Of a stretch of 32,660 nucleotides of DNA, positions 9,710-17,353 are shown piece by piece. Within the stretch, counting starts at the first letter, position 1; each line of letters opens with the position of its first letter. The notes beneath the pieces were generated by a model. The model did not search any database. It was given only the letters and a program-made list of their open reading frames with translations, and was not told the DNA's origin. Source of the DNA: Rikenellaceae bacterium (GTDB lineage Bacteria; Bacteroidota; Bacteroidia; Bacteroidales; Rikenellaceae); the NCBI GenBank assembly GCA_021201795.1, contig JAJQEF010000007.1, positions 1-32,660 on the forward strand, read 5' to 3'. The position numbers and the translations under genes were made by a program.

Positions 9710-10784
9710 CGGAGGCGGCACAGGAGGACATATATATCCTGCTGTTTCTGTAGCAGAAGAATTACATAAAATACTCGGTGATAAAGTGGATATATTATTC
9801 GTAGGTGCTGAGGGAAAAATGGAAATGGATAAAATTCCGGCGCTCGGCTATAAAATAGTGGGATTACCGGTTGCAGGATTACAAAGAAGACTTACGTTAA
9901 AGAATCTTGCCTTGCCGTTCAAAATAGTGAAAAGTTTAAATAAGGCGAAATCCGTAATTAAAAAATTCAACCCTGATATAGTAGTCGGATTCGGGGGATA
10001 CGCAAGCGCTCCCATATTATGGACGGCACAAAAAGCAAAGATACCGACTGTAATTCAGGAACAAAACTCATATGCCGGAGTAACGAACAAGATACTGTCT
10101 AAAAAAGCTGATAAAATATGCGTTGCTTACGATGGGATGAATCGTTTTTTCCCGGATGAAAAAATTATACACACAGGGAATCCCGTACGTGGAAATTTCA
10201 CTAATTTGTCGGAACGAACCATTGCCTCTGAATTTTTCCATTTATCTCCTTACAAAAAAACTATCCTTATCACAGGTGGAAGTTTAGGAACAAGGACATT
10301 GAATAATGCGGTACTGAAATATTACGACACGTTAAAAGATTCCGATATACAAATTATTTGGCAAACAGGAAAATTCTACGAAAAAGAAATCAACGGTCAG
10401 ATCGAGAATCGTAAGGCTGATAACATCTGGCACGGTGCATTTATAGAAAGAATGGATTATGCGTATGCCGCATGTGACATAATAATTGCGCGGGCAGGAG
10501 CATCGACCGTGTCGGAGCTTTGTCTTTTGGGTAAACCTGTGATATTCGTACCTTCTCCCAATGTTGCGGAGGATCATCAGACAAAAAATGCGTTGGCTTT
10601 ATCGTCCGTAGGTGCCGCAGAATTAATCAAAGACTCGGATGCCGTAGAAAAAGTAATACCGGCAGCATTGGAATTATTAAAGGATCCGGAAAAAATGGCA
10701 CAAATGAGTCAGAAGATCCGGGGAATGGGCATCGTTGATTCCGCTTCACGCATAACCGATATTATTTTAAAATTAATAAAATAA
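9690..10784 (+). CDS. murG: Lipid II-forming GlcNAc transferase MurG
   Basis: MurG adds GlcNAc from UDP-GlcNAc to lipid I on the cytoplasmic membrane face. The 364-residue GT28 protein has the N-terminal glycine-rich loop SGGGTGGHIYPA (about 8-19), the GFGGYASAP block, the EQNSYAG block, the second glycine loop ITGGSLGTRTLN, and the donor-binding RAGASTVSEL segment. All are intact. It starts inside the end of ftsW. It is the last dcw gene here: murC and ftsQ, which usually follow in Bacteroidales, are replaced by an unrelated PLP lyase. No clear terminator hairpin is seen after its stop. Confidence 0.95.
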   Translation: MLKVILSGGGTGGHIYPAVSVAEELHKILGDKVDILFVGAEGKMEMDKIPALGYKIVGLPVAGLQRRLTLKNLALPFKIVKSLNKAKSVIKKFNPDIVVGFGGYASAPILWTAQKAKIPTVIQEQNSYAGVTNKILSKKADKICVAYDGMNRFFPDEKIIHTGNPVRGNFTNLSERTIASEFFHLSPYKKTILITGGSLGTRTLNNAVLKYYDTLKDSDIQIIWQTGKFYEKEINGQIENRKADNIWHGAFIERMDYAYAACDIIIARAGASTVSELCLLGKPVIFVPSPNVAEDHQTKNALALSSVGAAELIKDSDAVEKVIPAALELLKDPEKMAQMSQKIRGMGIVDSASRITDIILKLIK

Positions 10785-10788
10785 TTCA

Positions 10789-10819
10789 TTTGACTTTAGT
10801 CATTTAATTACTATATTTG
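10789..10819 (+). promoter_or_regulatory. Strong Bacteroides-type promoter of the tyrosine phenol-lyase-like gene
   Basis: A -33 TTTG (10789-10792) and a perfect -7 TATATTTG (10812-10819) are separated by 19 bases, the optimal layout for the Bacteroidota primary sigma factor. The -7 box is 43 bases before the ATG. The gene can therefore be expressed apart from the upstream cell-wall cluster. Confidence 0.7.
10791..10802. promoter_or_regulatory. 12-bp palindrome in the promoter spacer, candidate operator
   Basis: TGACT-TT-AGTCA is a perfect inverted repeat that overlaps the -33 box and fills the first half of the spacer. A dimeric regulator bound here would block or alter RNA polymerase. An 11-of-12 copy of its reverse complement (TGACTAAAGTAA) lies at 10864-10875, overlapping the start codon, 73 bases downstream, so a looping pair is conceivable. 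No regulator gene for it is seen nearby. The operator role is inference. Confidence 0.4.
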
Positions 10820-10862
10820 GTTTCTTAAATAAACTCAAAATAACTTATTAACGTAAATAAAA

Positions 10863-12311
10863 ATGACTAAAGTAAAATTTTTCAATGGAGAAGATATTCC
10901 GTTGGAACTTCACAAAGTAAGAGTAGTACAAAAACTTCATTTGGTGCCTATAGAAAGAAGGCTAGATGCAATTAAGGAAGCCGGGTTCAATACTTTCCGT
11001 CTTAGCACCAAAGATGTTTTCCTAGATATGCTGACGGACAGCGGAACGAACGCAATGAGCGACAATCAGATTGCGGCTATGTTCCAAGCGGACGATGCTT
11101 ATGCAGGTTCACAGAGTTTCGACAAATACCAGCAGGCAGTTGAAGATGTATTAGGTAAAAAATACCTTCTTCCTGTTCATCAGGGTCGCGCGGCTGAAAA
11201 TGTCATAAGTAAAACATTTATCAAACCGGGCAACGTAATTCCTATGAATTACCACTTTACCACAGCTCTTGCACATATTCTCGACGTAGGCGGGAAAATA
11301 GCGGAGCTTCTTTACGATGACGCATTGATTCTTAAATCGACCAATCCTTTTAAAGGAAATATCGATATCGATAAACTTGAAAAATGTATCGAAGAAAACG
11401 GAGTGGACAATATTCCGTTTATAAGGATGGAGGCATCCACAAACCTCATCGGAGGTCAGCCGTTCTCTATGGCGAACCTTATGGATGTAAGAAGGGTTGC
11501 GGATAAGTACGGTATTATGCTGGTTCTGGATGCGAGTCTTATCGGTGAAAATGCTTACCTTATCAAACAACGCGAAGACGCGTGGAAAGAAAACAGCCTT
11601 GCCGACATCATAAAAACAATGACTGGACTTGCGGATCTCGTATACTTTTCTGCGCGTAAACTAAGTTCGTCACGAGGAGGTGGTATATGTACCAACAGGA
11701 AAGAACTCTATAATAAAATGGAGGCATTAATTCCATTATATGAGGGTTTCCTCACATATGGAGGTATTTCTGTAAGGGAAATCGAAGCAATCGCTGTCGG
11801 ACTACGCGAAACCTTGGATGAAACTATGATCAGCCAGAGTCCCCGCTTCATAGAATTTGTGGTGAATGAACTCGACAGTAAAGGTATTCCGGTAGTAACA
11901 CCTCCGGGTGTACTTGGAGCGCATGTAGATGCAGGTTCTTTCTGTCCTCATATTCCTCAGACGGAATATCCTGCCGGAGCACTTGCTGCCGCATTCTATC
12001 TTATCTCTGGCGTGAGAGGAATGGAGAGAGGAACTATCTCCAGCGTACGCGACGAGAATGGGGAAGAAATACTAGCAGATGCTGAACTTCTGAGGCTCGC
12101 AATCCCTCGCCGTGTATTTACACTATCACAGGTAAAATACGTTATTGACAGGCTCGAATGGTTATATCAGAACAGGGATATGATCGGAGGTCTTAAGTTT
12201 ACTTACGAACCACCTGTACTAAGGTTCTTCATGGGAGGCTTGGAGCCTACAAGCGACTGGCCGTCTAAACTAATGGAAAAAATCAGAAAAGATTTTGGAG
12301 ACAGTTTATAA
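10863..12311 (+). CDS. Tyrosine phenol-lyase/tryptophanase-family PLP enzyme (divergent, TPL-like)
   Basis: This 482-residue beta-eliminating lyase belongs to the family that cleaves tyrosine to phenol, or tryptophan to indole, with pyruvate and ammonia. It aligns with Citrobacter tyrosine phenol-lyase (TPL) at a constant offset of nine residues. Y80 (TPL Y71), R109 (R100), N194 (N185), D223 (D214) and the PLP lysine K266 (K257) are kept. So are the residues that set TPL apart from tryptophanase, T133 (T124) and R389 (R381), and the carboxylate-binding R411 (R404). Two cofactor-site residues differ: TPL R217 is L226, and K256 is R265. The reaction is therefore probably TPL-like but may have changed. 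It has its own promoter and a shared terminator. Confidence 0.8.
   Translation: MTKVKFFNGEDIPLELHKVRVVQKLHLVPIERRLDAIKEAGFNTFRLSTKDVFLDMLTDSGTNAMSDNQIAAMFQADDAYAGSQSFDKYQQAVEDVLGKKYLLPVHQGRAAENVISKTFIKPGNVIPMNYHFTTALAHILDVGGKIAELLYDDALILKSTNPFKGNIDIDKLEKCIEENGVDNIPFIRMEASTNLIGGQPFSMANLMDVRRVADKYGIMLVLDASLIGENAYLIKQREDAWKENSLADIIKTMTGLADLVYFSARKLSSSRGGGICTNRKELYNKMEALIPLYEGFLTYGGISVREIEAIAVGLRETLDETMISQSPRFIEFVVNELDSKGIPVVTPPGVLGAHVDAGSFCPHIPQTEYPAGALAAAFYLISGVRGMERGTISSVRDENGEEILADAELLRLAIPRRVFTLSQVKYVIDRLEWLYQNRDMIGGLKFTYEPPVLRFFMGGLEPTSDWPSKLMEKIRKDFGDSL
10864..10875. promoter_or_regulatory. Second copy of the promoter palindrome at the lyase start codon
   Basis: TGACTAAAGTAA overlaps the ATG and matches the reverse complement of the 10791-10802 palindrome at 11 of 12 positions. 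It encodes part of Met-Thr-Lys-Val, so the match may be partly chance. It is listed only because of the promoter copy 73 bases upstream. Confidence 0.25.
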
Positions 12312-12314
12312 ATA

Positions 12315-12338
12315 AAAAAGCCCTTTAAGGGCCTTTTT
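12315..12338. terminator. Bidirectional terminator between the lyase and the aminotransferase
   Basis: A GC-rich stem GCCC/GGGC (12320-12323 with 12329-12332) is flanked by an A-run on the left and a T-run on the right, which extend the stem past a one-base bulge. It works in both directions for the convergent genes. Its right arm reaches the aminotransferase stop codon. Confidence 0.8.
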
Positions 12339-13539
12339 ATTTATTCGTTCTTCCTGGATAAACTTTTAGTGCTTCTTCAATACACTTTATCGCACTCCGT
12401 AGATCATCTATATTAAGAACATACGCCAGACGGACCTCATTAAGTCCTAAACATTTAGTCGCATAGAATCCTGTTGCAGGGGCAACCATCACTGTTTGCT
12501 TATCGTATTCGAATTCCTCCAGCAGCCACCTTGCAAACCTGTCGCAATCGTCTATTGGCAATCTTGCAAGGGTATAAAACGCTCCTTTGGGAGTAGGGCA
12601 GTAGACCCCTTCTATTTTATTCAAATTTTCAACGAGGAAATTTCTCCGTTTCAGGTACTCGTCGTATACTTCCTCGAAATATTCTTTTGGAGCATCGATT
12701 GCGGCCTCTGCGGCAACCTGTGAAAAATATGGTGGGCATAACCTTGCCTGCGCAACCTTAAGGGCACTTTTAATAACTTCCTTGTTTCTGGAAATGATAG
12801 CTCCGACGCGAACTCCGCACATACTGTATCTCTTGGATACTGAATCGATCATTACTACATTTTCGTCCACACCTTCGAGGTTTAACACTGAATGATACTC
12901 TTCACCGTCATAACAAAACTCTTTGTAAACCTCGTCCGAGAAAAGAAACAGATCGTACCTTAAAATAATATCCCGAAGCTGTTCCAATTCTTTTTTGCTG
13001 TAAAGATAACCGGTCGGATTATTAGGATTACAAATAAGAATAGCCTTGGTCCGCGGTGTTATGTGTCTTTCAAAATCTTCGATAGAAGGCAATGCAAAAT
13101 TATTTTCGATAGTAGAAGTAATGGGCCTTATTACCACATCGGACTGCACGGCAAAACCATTGTAATTCGCATAAAAGGGTTCGGGTACGAGTACTTCGTC
13201 ACCTGAATCCAGACAAACATTCATGGCCATCATCAAAGCTTCGGAGCCTCCGTTGGTTATGATCATCTGTTCGTAGTTGATGTCAATTCCTACTTTGTTG
13301 TAGTATTGTACAAGTTTACGCCTGTAACTTTCGATTCCGGCGGAATGTGAATATTCGATAACTTTTACATTGATATTTTTTACAGCCTCGAGAGCTACTT
13401 CCGGAGTAGGGATATCAGGCTGTCCGATATTTAAATGATAAACTTTGATGCCCCGACGCTTAGCGTCCTCTGCAAACGGCACCAGTTTACGTATGGGAGA
13501 AGCTGGGATTTTCTCCCCTTTGACCGAAATGTGCGGCAT
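12337..13539 (-). CDS. Class I/II PLP aminotransferase, aspartate aminotransferase-like
   Basis: This 400-residue fold-type I aminotransferase shows LNIGQPDIPTPE near residue 37, the NPNNPTGYLYSK block (about 171-182), the cofactor-contacting SDEVYKEF, and the PLP lysine in SVSKRYSMCGVRVG (about 234-247). A conserved C-terminal Arg in NEVRLAYV should bind the substrate carboxylate. The family includes aspartate, aromatic and other amino-acid transaminases, so the exact substrate is not certain. It lies 29 bases downstream of the nitroreductase gene on the same strand with no terminator between them, which suggests co-transcription. Confidence 0.85.
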   Translation of the reverse strand: MPHISVKGEKIPASPIRKLVPFAEDAKRRGIKVYHLNIGQPDIPTPEVALEAVKNINVKVIEYSHSAGIESYRRKLVQYYNKVGIDINYEQMIITNGGSEALMMAMNVCLDSGDEVLVPEPFYANYNGFAVQSDVVIRPITSTIENNFALPSIEDFERHITPRTKAILICNPNNPTGYLYSKKELEQLRDIILRYDLFLFSDEVYKEFCYDGEEYHSVLNLEGVDENVVMIDSVSKRYSMCGVRVGAIISRNKEVIKSALKVAQARLCPPYFSQVAAEAAIDAPKEYFEEVYDEYLKRRNFLVENLNKIEGVYCPTPKGAFYTLARLPIDDCDRFARWLLEEFEYDKQTVMVAPATGFYATKCLGLNEVRLAYVLNIDDLRSAIKCIEEALKVYPGRTNK

Positions 13540-13568
13540 AATATATATTTGTGAATGAGGTTAGTAAT

Positions 13569-14309
13569 TTATTTTAAGAAACCCTGTTTTTTTAAAACGG
13601 CCATATATGAGTCGGAAAATGCCTGATTATCTTTTCCAGTATATCTTTTATCTGTAAATACACGGGCCAGATTAGGTAATCCGTTGATCTCGATCAGTTT
13701 ACCAGTCTCTTCCGAATTTTCTTTTTCTTTCCAGATGTCCTCGATATTTTGGTCCGTATATTCCCTGTACTTATTTTTATGAATAACACCTTCGAGGGGA
13801 AGCCTGTCCGTAAGTTCAGGTGTACCGTCAGGATATCCCACAACCAACGTCGTTACGGGAACTACTCCTTGTGGTAATTCCAGAATATCGCATATTTTTT
13901 CTGCCGTATATAATGTAGTACCCAGATAGCAAATACCCAATCCATGCGTTTCTGCTTCCAATGCTGCATTTCCCGATGCGAGGATAGCGTCTGTCATACC
14001 GTTCAGGAACCATAGAAAATTATCGTATTCCGGCTTAGCACCTCTCAACTCACACCATTTGGAAAAACGGTTTATATCGGCACAGAAAGTTAGAATAACC
14101 GGTGCCTGATTAACCATAGGCTGGTTAAAATGGCAAGGAGATAACTCTTTTTTAATATCTTTATCTGTGGTTACGATAATGCTGTACATCTGCATATTGC
14201 CCGTATTCGAGGCTCGTATGGCAGCATTAAGTATTTTATCCAGTATTTCCTGAGGAACAGGATCATCTTTATATTTCCTTATTGATCTGTGTTGGTCGAT
14301 AACTTCCAT
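13569..14309 (-). CDS. NfsA/FRP-type nitroreductase family protein (FMN)
   Basis: This 246-residue flavin enzyme begins with the nitroreductase FMN-phosphate motif HRSIRKYKDDPVP (about residues 6-18). The AAIRASNTGNMQMYSIIV block follows, and later GLGICYLGTTLY and the VVGYPDG loop. Such enzymes reduce nitro groups, quinones or flavins with NAD(P)H. The physiological substrate is unknown. A -7 box with a correctly spaced TTG lies just upstream, and the aminotransferase follows in the same unit. Confidence 0.85.
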   Translation of the reverse strand: MEVIDQHRSIRKYKDDPVPQEILDKILNAAIRASNTGNMQMYSIIVTTDKDIKKELSPCHFNQPMVNQAPVILTFCADINRFSKWCELRGAKPEYDNFLWFLNGMTDAILASGNAALEAETHGLGICYLGTTLYTAEKICDILELPQGVVPVTTLVVGYPDGTPELTDRLPLEGVIHKNKYREYTDQNIEDIWKEKENSEETGKLIEINGLPNLARVFTDKRYTGKDNQAFSDSYMAVLKKQGFLK

Positions 14310-14327
14310 TATACATTAGAGTTCCCG

Positions 14328-14357
14328 CAAAATTAAATATTCTTTTACTAAAAACAA
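14328..14357 (-). promoter_or_regulatory. Promoter of the nitroreductase-aminotransferase unit
   Basis: On the minus strand a -33 TTG (14357-14355) and a perfect -7 TAATTTTG (14335-14328) are separated by 19 bases. The -7 box is 18 bases before the ATG at 14309. It lies directly downstream of the galM terminator, so the unit is insulated from galM. Confidence 0.55.
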
Positions 14358-14361
14358 CAAT

Positions 14362-14389
14362 AAAAAAAACCTCCGGTTTTGCCGGAGGT
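14362..14389 (-). terminator. Rho-independent terminator of the nucleotidyltransferase-galM unit
   Basis: On the minus strand the arms ACCTCCGG (14389-14382) and CCGGAGGT (14376-14369) form a perfect 8-bp stem around a 5-base loop, followed by a run of seven T. It starts 10 bases after the galM stop codon. Confidence 0.9.
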
Positions 14390-14398
14390 ATATGTTTA

Positions 14399-15457
14399 TT
14401 ACTTTATTCCGAAACGGAATATAATATGTTCTTCATAATCCTCGCCCGGTCTTAACACAGCAGACGGGTAATCGGGTTCATTAGGAGAGTTAGGAAACAG
14501 CTGACATTCCAGTGCCACACCGCCTTTGTCAATATGCTCCTCTCCGTTTTTATTTTTACCGCATCCACCCAGATAATTTCCGGTATATACCTGAATTCCT
14601 GGCTGTGTCGTTTTCACGTAGACAGTCCTGCCTGTAGACGGTTCGTAAAGATACCCTGCGTCAACCATTTTTCCTTTTTCCCAATCGTTCAATACCCAGG
14701 TATGATCGTATCCACGCGCCTGAACCAACTGCACAAAATCCTTATCGATATCCAGACCTATCGTTTTTTCCGAAATAAAGTCCATCGGAGTATCTTCGAC
14801 AGCTTCCGGTTTTCCTAACGGAATAGCGGTATTATCGGTAGGTAGATATGACGATGCGTTAAGCTGTAGAAAATGATCGTGAATTGTTCCTCGCCCTTCG
14901 CCTTTCAGATTGAAATAAACATGATTAGTTAAATTCAATATGGTCGGTTTATCCGTTTTAGCGTAATAGGTTATTTCAAGTTCACATTCATCGTTCCAAT
15001 CATACACCACTTCTACACCTATATTTCCAGGATATCGTTCGTCTCCGTCCGGGCTTATATGTGAAAAAATCACCCTGTTGACCTCTGTGCGGCTCTGCCA
15101 TAAAACCTCAGCCAAACCTTTAGTACCACCGTGTAGATGATTAGGAGGGTTATTTATCGCGAGTTTATACTCCTCGCCGTCAAGTTCGAATCTTCCGCGA
15201 GCAATACGGTTCGCATACCGGCCGACAGTTTTACCGAGGTATGCGCTGTCCCCGAAATAGTCCTTATAATCTCCAAATCCCAGAACGACGTCCTCAATTT
15301 TTCCGGTTCTGTCAGGAACACCTATACCGACAATCGCAGCGCCTATATTAGTTAATTTAACATAAGCACCGGAACTATTGGTCATAGTATAAAGTATGAC
15401 AGCTTCTCCTTCCGGAGTAAATCCCCATACATTCTGTTCTATATTCATTATTCCCAT
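14399..15457 (-). CDS. galM: Aldose 1-epimerase (mutarotase) GalM
   Basis: GalM interconverts alpha and beta anomers of glucose or galactose. The 352-residue protein has the substrate-binding NHLHGGTKGL block (about residues 97-106), the catalytic-acid histidine in NLTNHVYFNL (near 179), the DHTWVLN stretch and the catalytic-base glutamate in ALECQLFPNSPNEP near 317. All expected residues are present, and no signal peptide is seen. The ATG at 15457 overlaps the end of the upstream nucleotidyltransferase gene. A second ATG at 15448, which touches that gene's stop codon, would shorten the product by three residues and is equally plausible. The two genes are translationally coupled. Confidence 0.9.
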   Translation of the reverse strand: MGIMNIEQNVWGFTPEGEAVILYTMTNSSGAYVKLTNIGAAIVGIGVPDRTGKIEDVVLGFGDYKDYFGDSAYLGKTVGRYANRIARGRFELDGEEYKLAINNPPNHLHGGTKGLAEVLWQSRTEVNRVIFSHISPDGDERYPGNIGVEVVYDWNDECELEITYYAKTDKPTILNLTNHVYFNLKGEGRGTIHDHFLQLNASSYLPTDNTAIPLGKPEAVEDTPMDFISEKTIGLDIDKDFVQLVQARGYDHTWVLNDWEKGKMVDAGYLYEPSTGRTVYVKTTQPGIQVYTGNYLGGCGKNKNGEEHIDKGGVALECQLFPNSPNEPDYPSAVLRPGEDYEEHIIFRFGIK

Positions 15458-16356
15458 AATTTTTGCGGGTAAACACCCGCAGCGATGAGTCCGTTGAGTT
15501 TTTCTATAACTGCTGGTTTATCTTCTTTGTAGGTAACACCGAACCATTTCGCTTCGGATGATAAAACTTTCATTTCAGCTTTATCGGTAGAAATAAGTTC
15601 GTTTACCATCAGGGGAATAAAAAACTCAGCTTTTAAATTCTCCTTGTTTTCAGAAAGGAACTTAGGAAAATATTCCTGAGAATAATTGAAATAATCAGGA
15701 GTAAAACCGAACATATTCATCGAAACCTTGCTTTTAGGATCAATTTCTTTCATTTCTTCATTTTCATCCCTGTAAAGAACTTTATCTCCTTCTTTGATAA
15801 TATATGTTCGTTCAACTACATTGGTAAGGTTGCCATTAGCATCTGTTTCGCATATACCTCTGGATACCGATCCATGTTCTGAAAGGGTATTTTCAAGCAT
15901 ATATCCGACCATGCAATATTTATTGCTACTGTCTTTCAAAGATACGAGATAATCTGAAATTGTTTTATAGGCTTCGGCACCGTAAAAATCGTCCGCATTG
16001 ATAACCGCAAAAGGTTCCTTAACCGCATCTGCACCCATCAACAGGGCATGATTGGTTCCCCATGGTTTTTCTCGTCCTTCAGGCACGGAGTAACCTTCCG
16101 GAAGTTTATCGAGTTCCTGAAAAACGAACTCGACTTCTATTTTACCACCGAACCTTTCGTTATTGAAAACTTCTTTGAATTCTTTTTCAAAGCTGTGCCG
16201 TATTACAAAAACTACCTTGCCGAATCCCGCCCGGATAGCGTCATATATGGAATAATCGATGATTGCTTCATTGTTCGGACCGATACCGTCCATTTGTTTA
16301 AGTGAACCGTAACGGGAACCCATCCCCGCAGCCAATACTAATAATGTTGGTTTCAT
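15448..16356 (-). CDS. Sugar-1-phosphate nucleotidyltransferase family protein
   Basis: This 302-residue protein has the nucleotidyltransferase signature LAAGMGSRYGSLKQMDGIG (about residues 7-25), with the G-x-G-x-R and catalytic Lys pattern. It also has a metal-binding INADDFYG block near 119. It should make an NDP-sugar from NTP and a sugar 1-phosphate. The partner gene galM suggests a galactose or glucose substrate, but the sequence does not decide between UDP-, dTDP- and other sugars. The upstream -7 box TAAATTTG and the galM terminator define a two-gene unit. Confidence 0.8.
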   Translation of the reverse strand: MKPTLLVLAAGMGSRYGSLKQMDGIGPNNEAIIDYSIYDAIRAGFGKVVFVIRHSFEKEFKEVFNNERFGGKIEVEFVFQELDKLPEGYSVPEGREKPWGTNHALLMGADAVKEPFAVINADDFYGAEAYKTISDYLVSLKDSSNKYCMVGYMLENTLSEHGSVSRGICETDANGNLTNVVERTYIIKEGDKVLYRDENEEMKEIDPKSKVSMNMFGFTPDYFNYSQEYFPKFLSENKENLKAEFFIPLMVNELISTDKAEMKVLSSEAKWFGVTYKEDKPAVIEKLNGLIAAGVYPQKLWE

Positions 16357-16385
16357 TTTATTCAGTTTTAAGTTTTTAAGAAGGG

Positions 16386-16393
16386 CAAATTTA
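16386..16393 (-). promoter_or_regulatory. -7 box upstream of the nucleotidyltransferase gene
   Basis: TAAATTTG on the minus strand fits TAnnTTTG exactly and lies 30 bases before the ATG at 16356. No clear -33 box is seen at 19-21 bases. It is divergent from the LytM-gene promoter. Confidence 0.4.
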
Positions 16394-16449
16394 ATAAAAA
16401 TCTTTATATAATGTTTTGTCAGGGATTATGAATTGAAGGGGAAAATGTA

Positions 16450-16457
16450 TATGTTTG
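16450..16457 (+). promoter_or_regulatory. -7 box upstream of the LytM-dxr-rseP unit
   Basis: TATGTTTG fits TAnnTTTG exactly and lies 22 bases before the ATG at 16480. A -33 element is not clear. Confidence 0.45.
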
Positions 16458-16479
16458 CAAAGATTTACCTTTACGTAAA

Positions 16480-17337
16480 ATGGCATTTATTAATAAGGTC
16501 AAGCGTTTTTTCTCTGACTTCAGAATTAAACATAGAATAAGTTTAAATGATCCTATGACGGAAAATGAAGTATGGCACATATATTTGTCGCCTGCAAACA
16601 TTTTCTCGGCCATTCTGGCATTGATCATTATACTGACGGCAATTATAGTATCTATAATTGCGTTTACTCCCGTATTGGATTACCTCTCGGGTTATCAGGG
16701 AAATAAAACAAGAAACGTACTGATCGAGAACCATCTTAAACTTGATTCCCTGGAAAACAGTCTTCAAAAATGGGACGATTATTATAATAATCTTGTTAGG
16801 ATCATGGACGGACTTCCGGCATATCCTTCGGACGATTACATTAACGATTCAATAAACGACTCAATAGCATATGTAAACCGGTCGGTAGAGGATTCCTTGT
16901 TAAGAAACCAACTCGAAGGCGATGGCGAGTACGGACTAAACAGAAACAACGCCGGCAGTGGCAATACTGTAACTTATACTTATTTTACTCCTATACAAGG
17001 AATTATCACCGAAAGATTCGATCCCTTGACAGAGAATTTTGGAATAAGCATTACTACGCTTAAGGATCAACCTGTTATATCGATTTTAGATGGAACAGTT
17101 ATAGTGTCTTCATGGACTCCGGATCATGGTAATATAATTTACATTTCACATCCGGGCAATATAATTTCAGGTTATCTTATTAACGCTTATCCGGTAAAAA
17201 AGGTCGGTGAAAGAGTTAATGCGGGAGATGTGATAGGAATGACCAGCGAAAATGATAATGAGAACTCAGCGGTAATTAAATTCCAGTTATGGATCAACGG
17301 AACTGCCGTCGATCCTGAAAATTACATTAATTTTTAA
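16480..17337 (+). CDS. Membrane-anchored M23/LytM-domain protein lacking the metal ligands
   Basis: This 285-residue protein has a cytoplasmic N-terminus, one membrane segment (about residues 38-63), a linker with coiled-coil character, and a C-terminal LytM (M23) domain from about residue 170. The fold landmarks remain: PIQGIITERFDP, ILDGTVIVSSW, GNIIYISHPGN, VGERVNAGDVIG and VDPENYI. The zinc-binding H-x-G-x-D motif is N186-F-G-I-S190, and the H-x-H motif is V265-I-K267. All these ligands are replaced, so it is probably not a peptidase. Catalytically dead LytM proteins such as EnvC and NlpD activate amidases, so a scaffold or activator role is possible. It heads the dxr-rseP-rdgB-recO unit, 16 bases before dxr. 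Confidence 0.8.
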   Translation: MAFINKVKRFFSDFRIKHRISLNDPMTENEVWHIYLSPANIFSAILALIIILTAIIVSIIAFTPVLDYLSGYQGNKTRNVLIENHLKLDSLENSLQKWDDYYNNLVRIMDGLPAYPSDDYINDSINDSIAYVNRSVEDSLLRNQLEGDGEYGLNRNNAGSGNTVTYTYFTPIQGIITERFDPLTENFGISITTLKDQPVISILDGTVIVSSWTPDHGNIIYISHPGNIISGYLINAYPVKKVGERVNAGDVIGMTSENDNENSAVIKFQLWINGTAVDPENYINF

Positions 17338-17353
17338 TAATATACTAGCAGGC

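Noticed and set aside
11151-11570. 139-codon open frame antisense to the lyase gene
   Set aside because: It is a shadow of a clear PLP enzyme and has no independent support.
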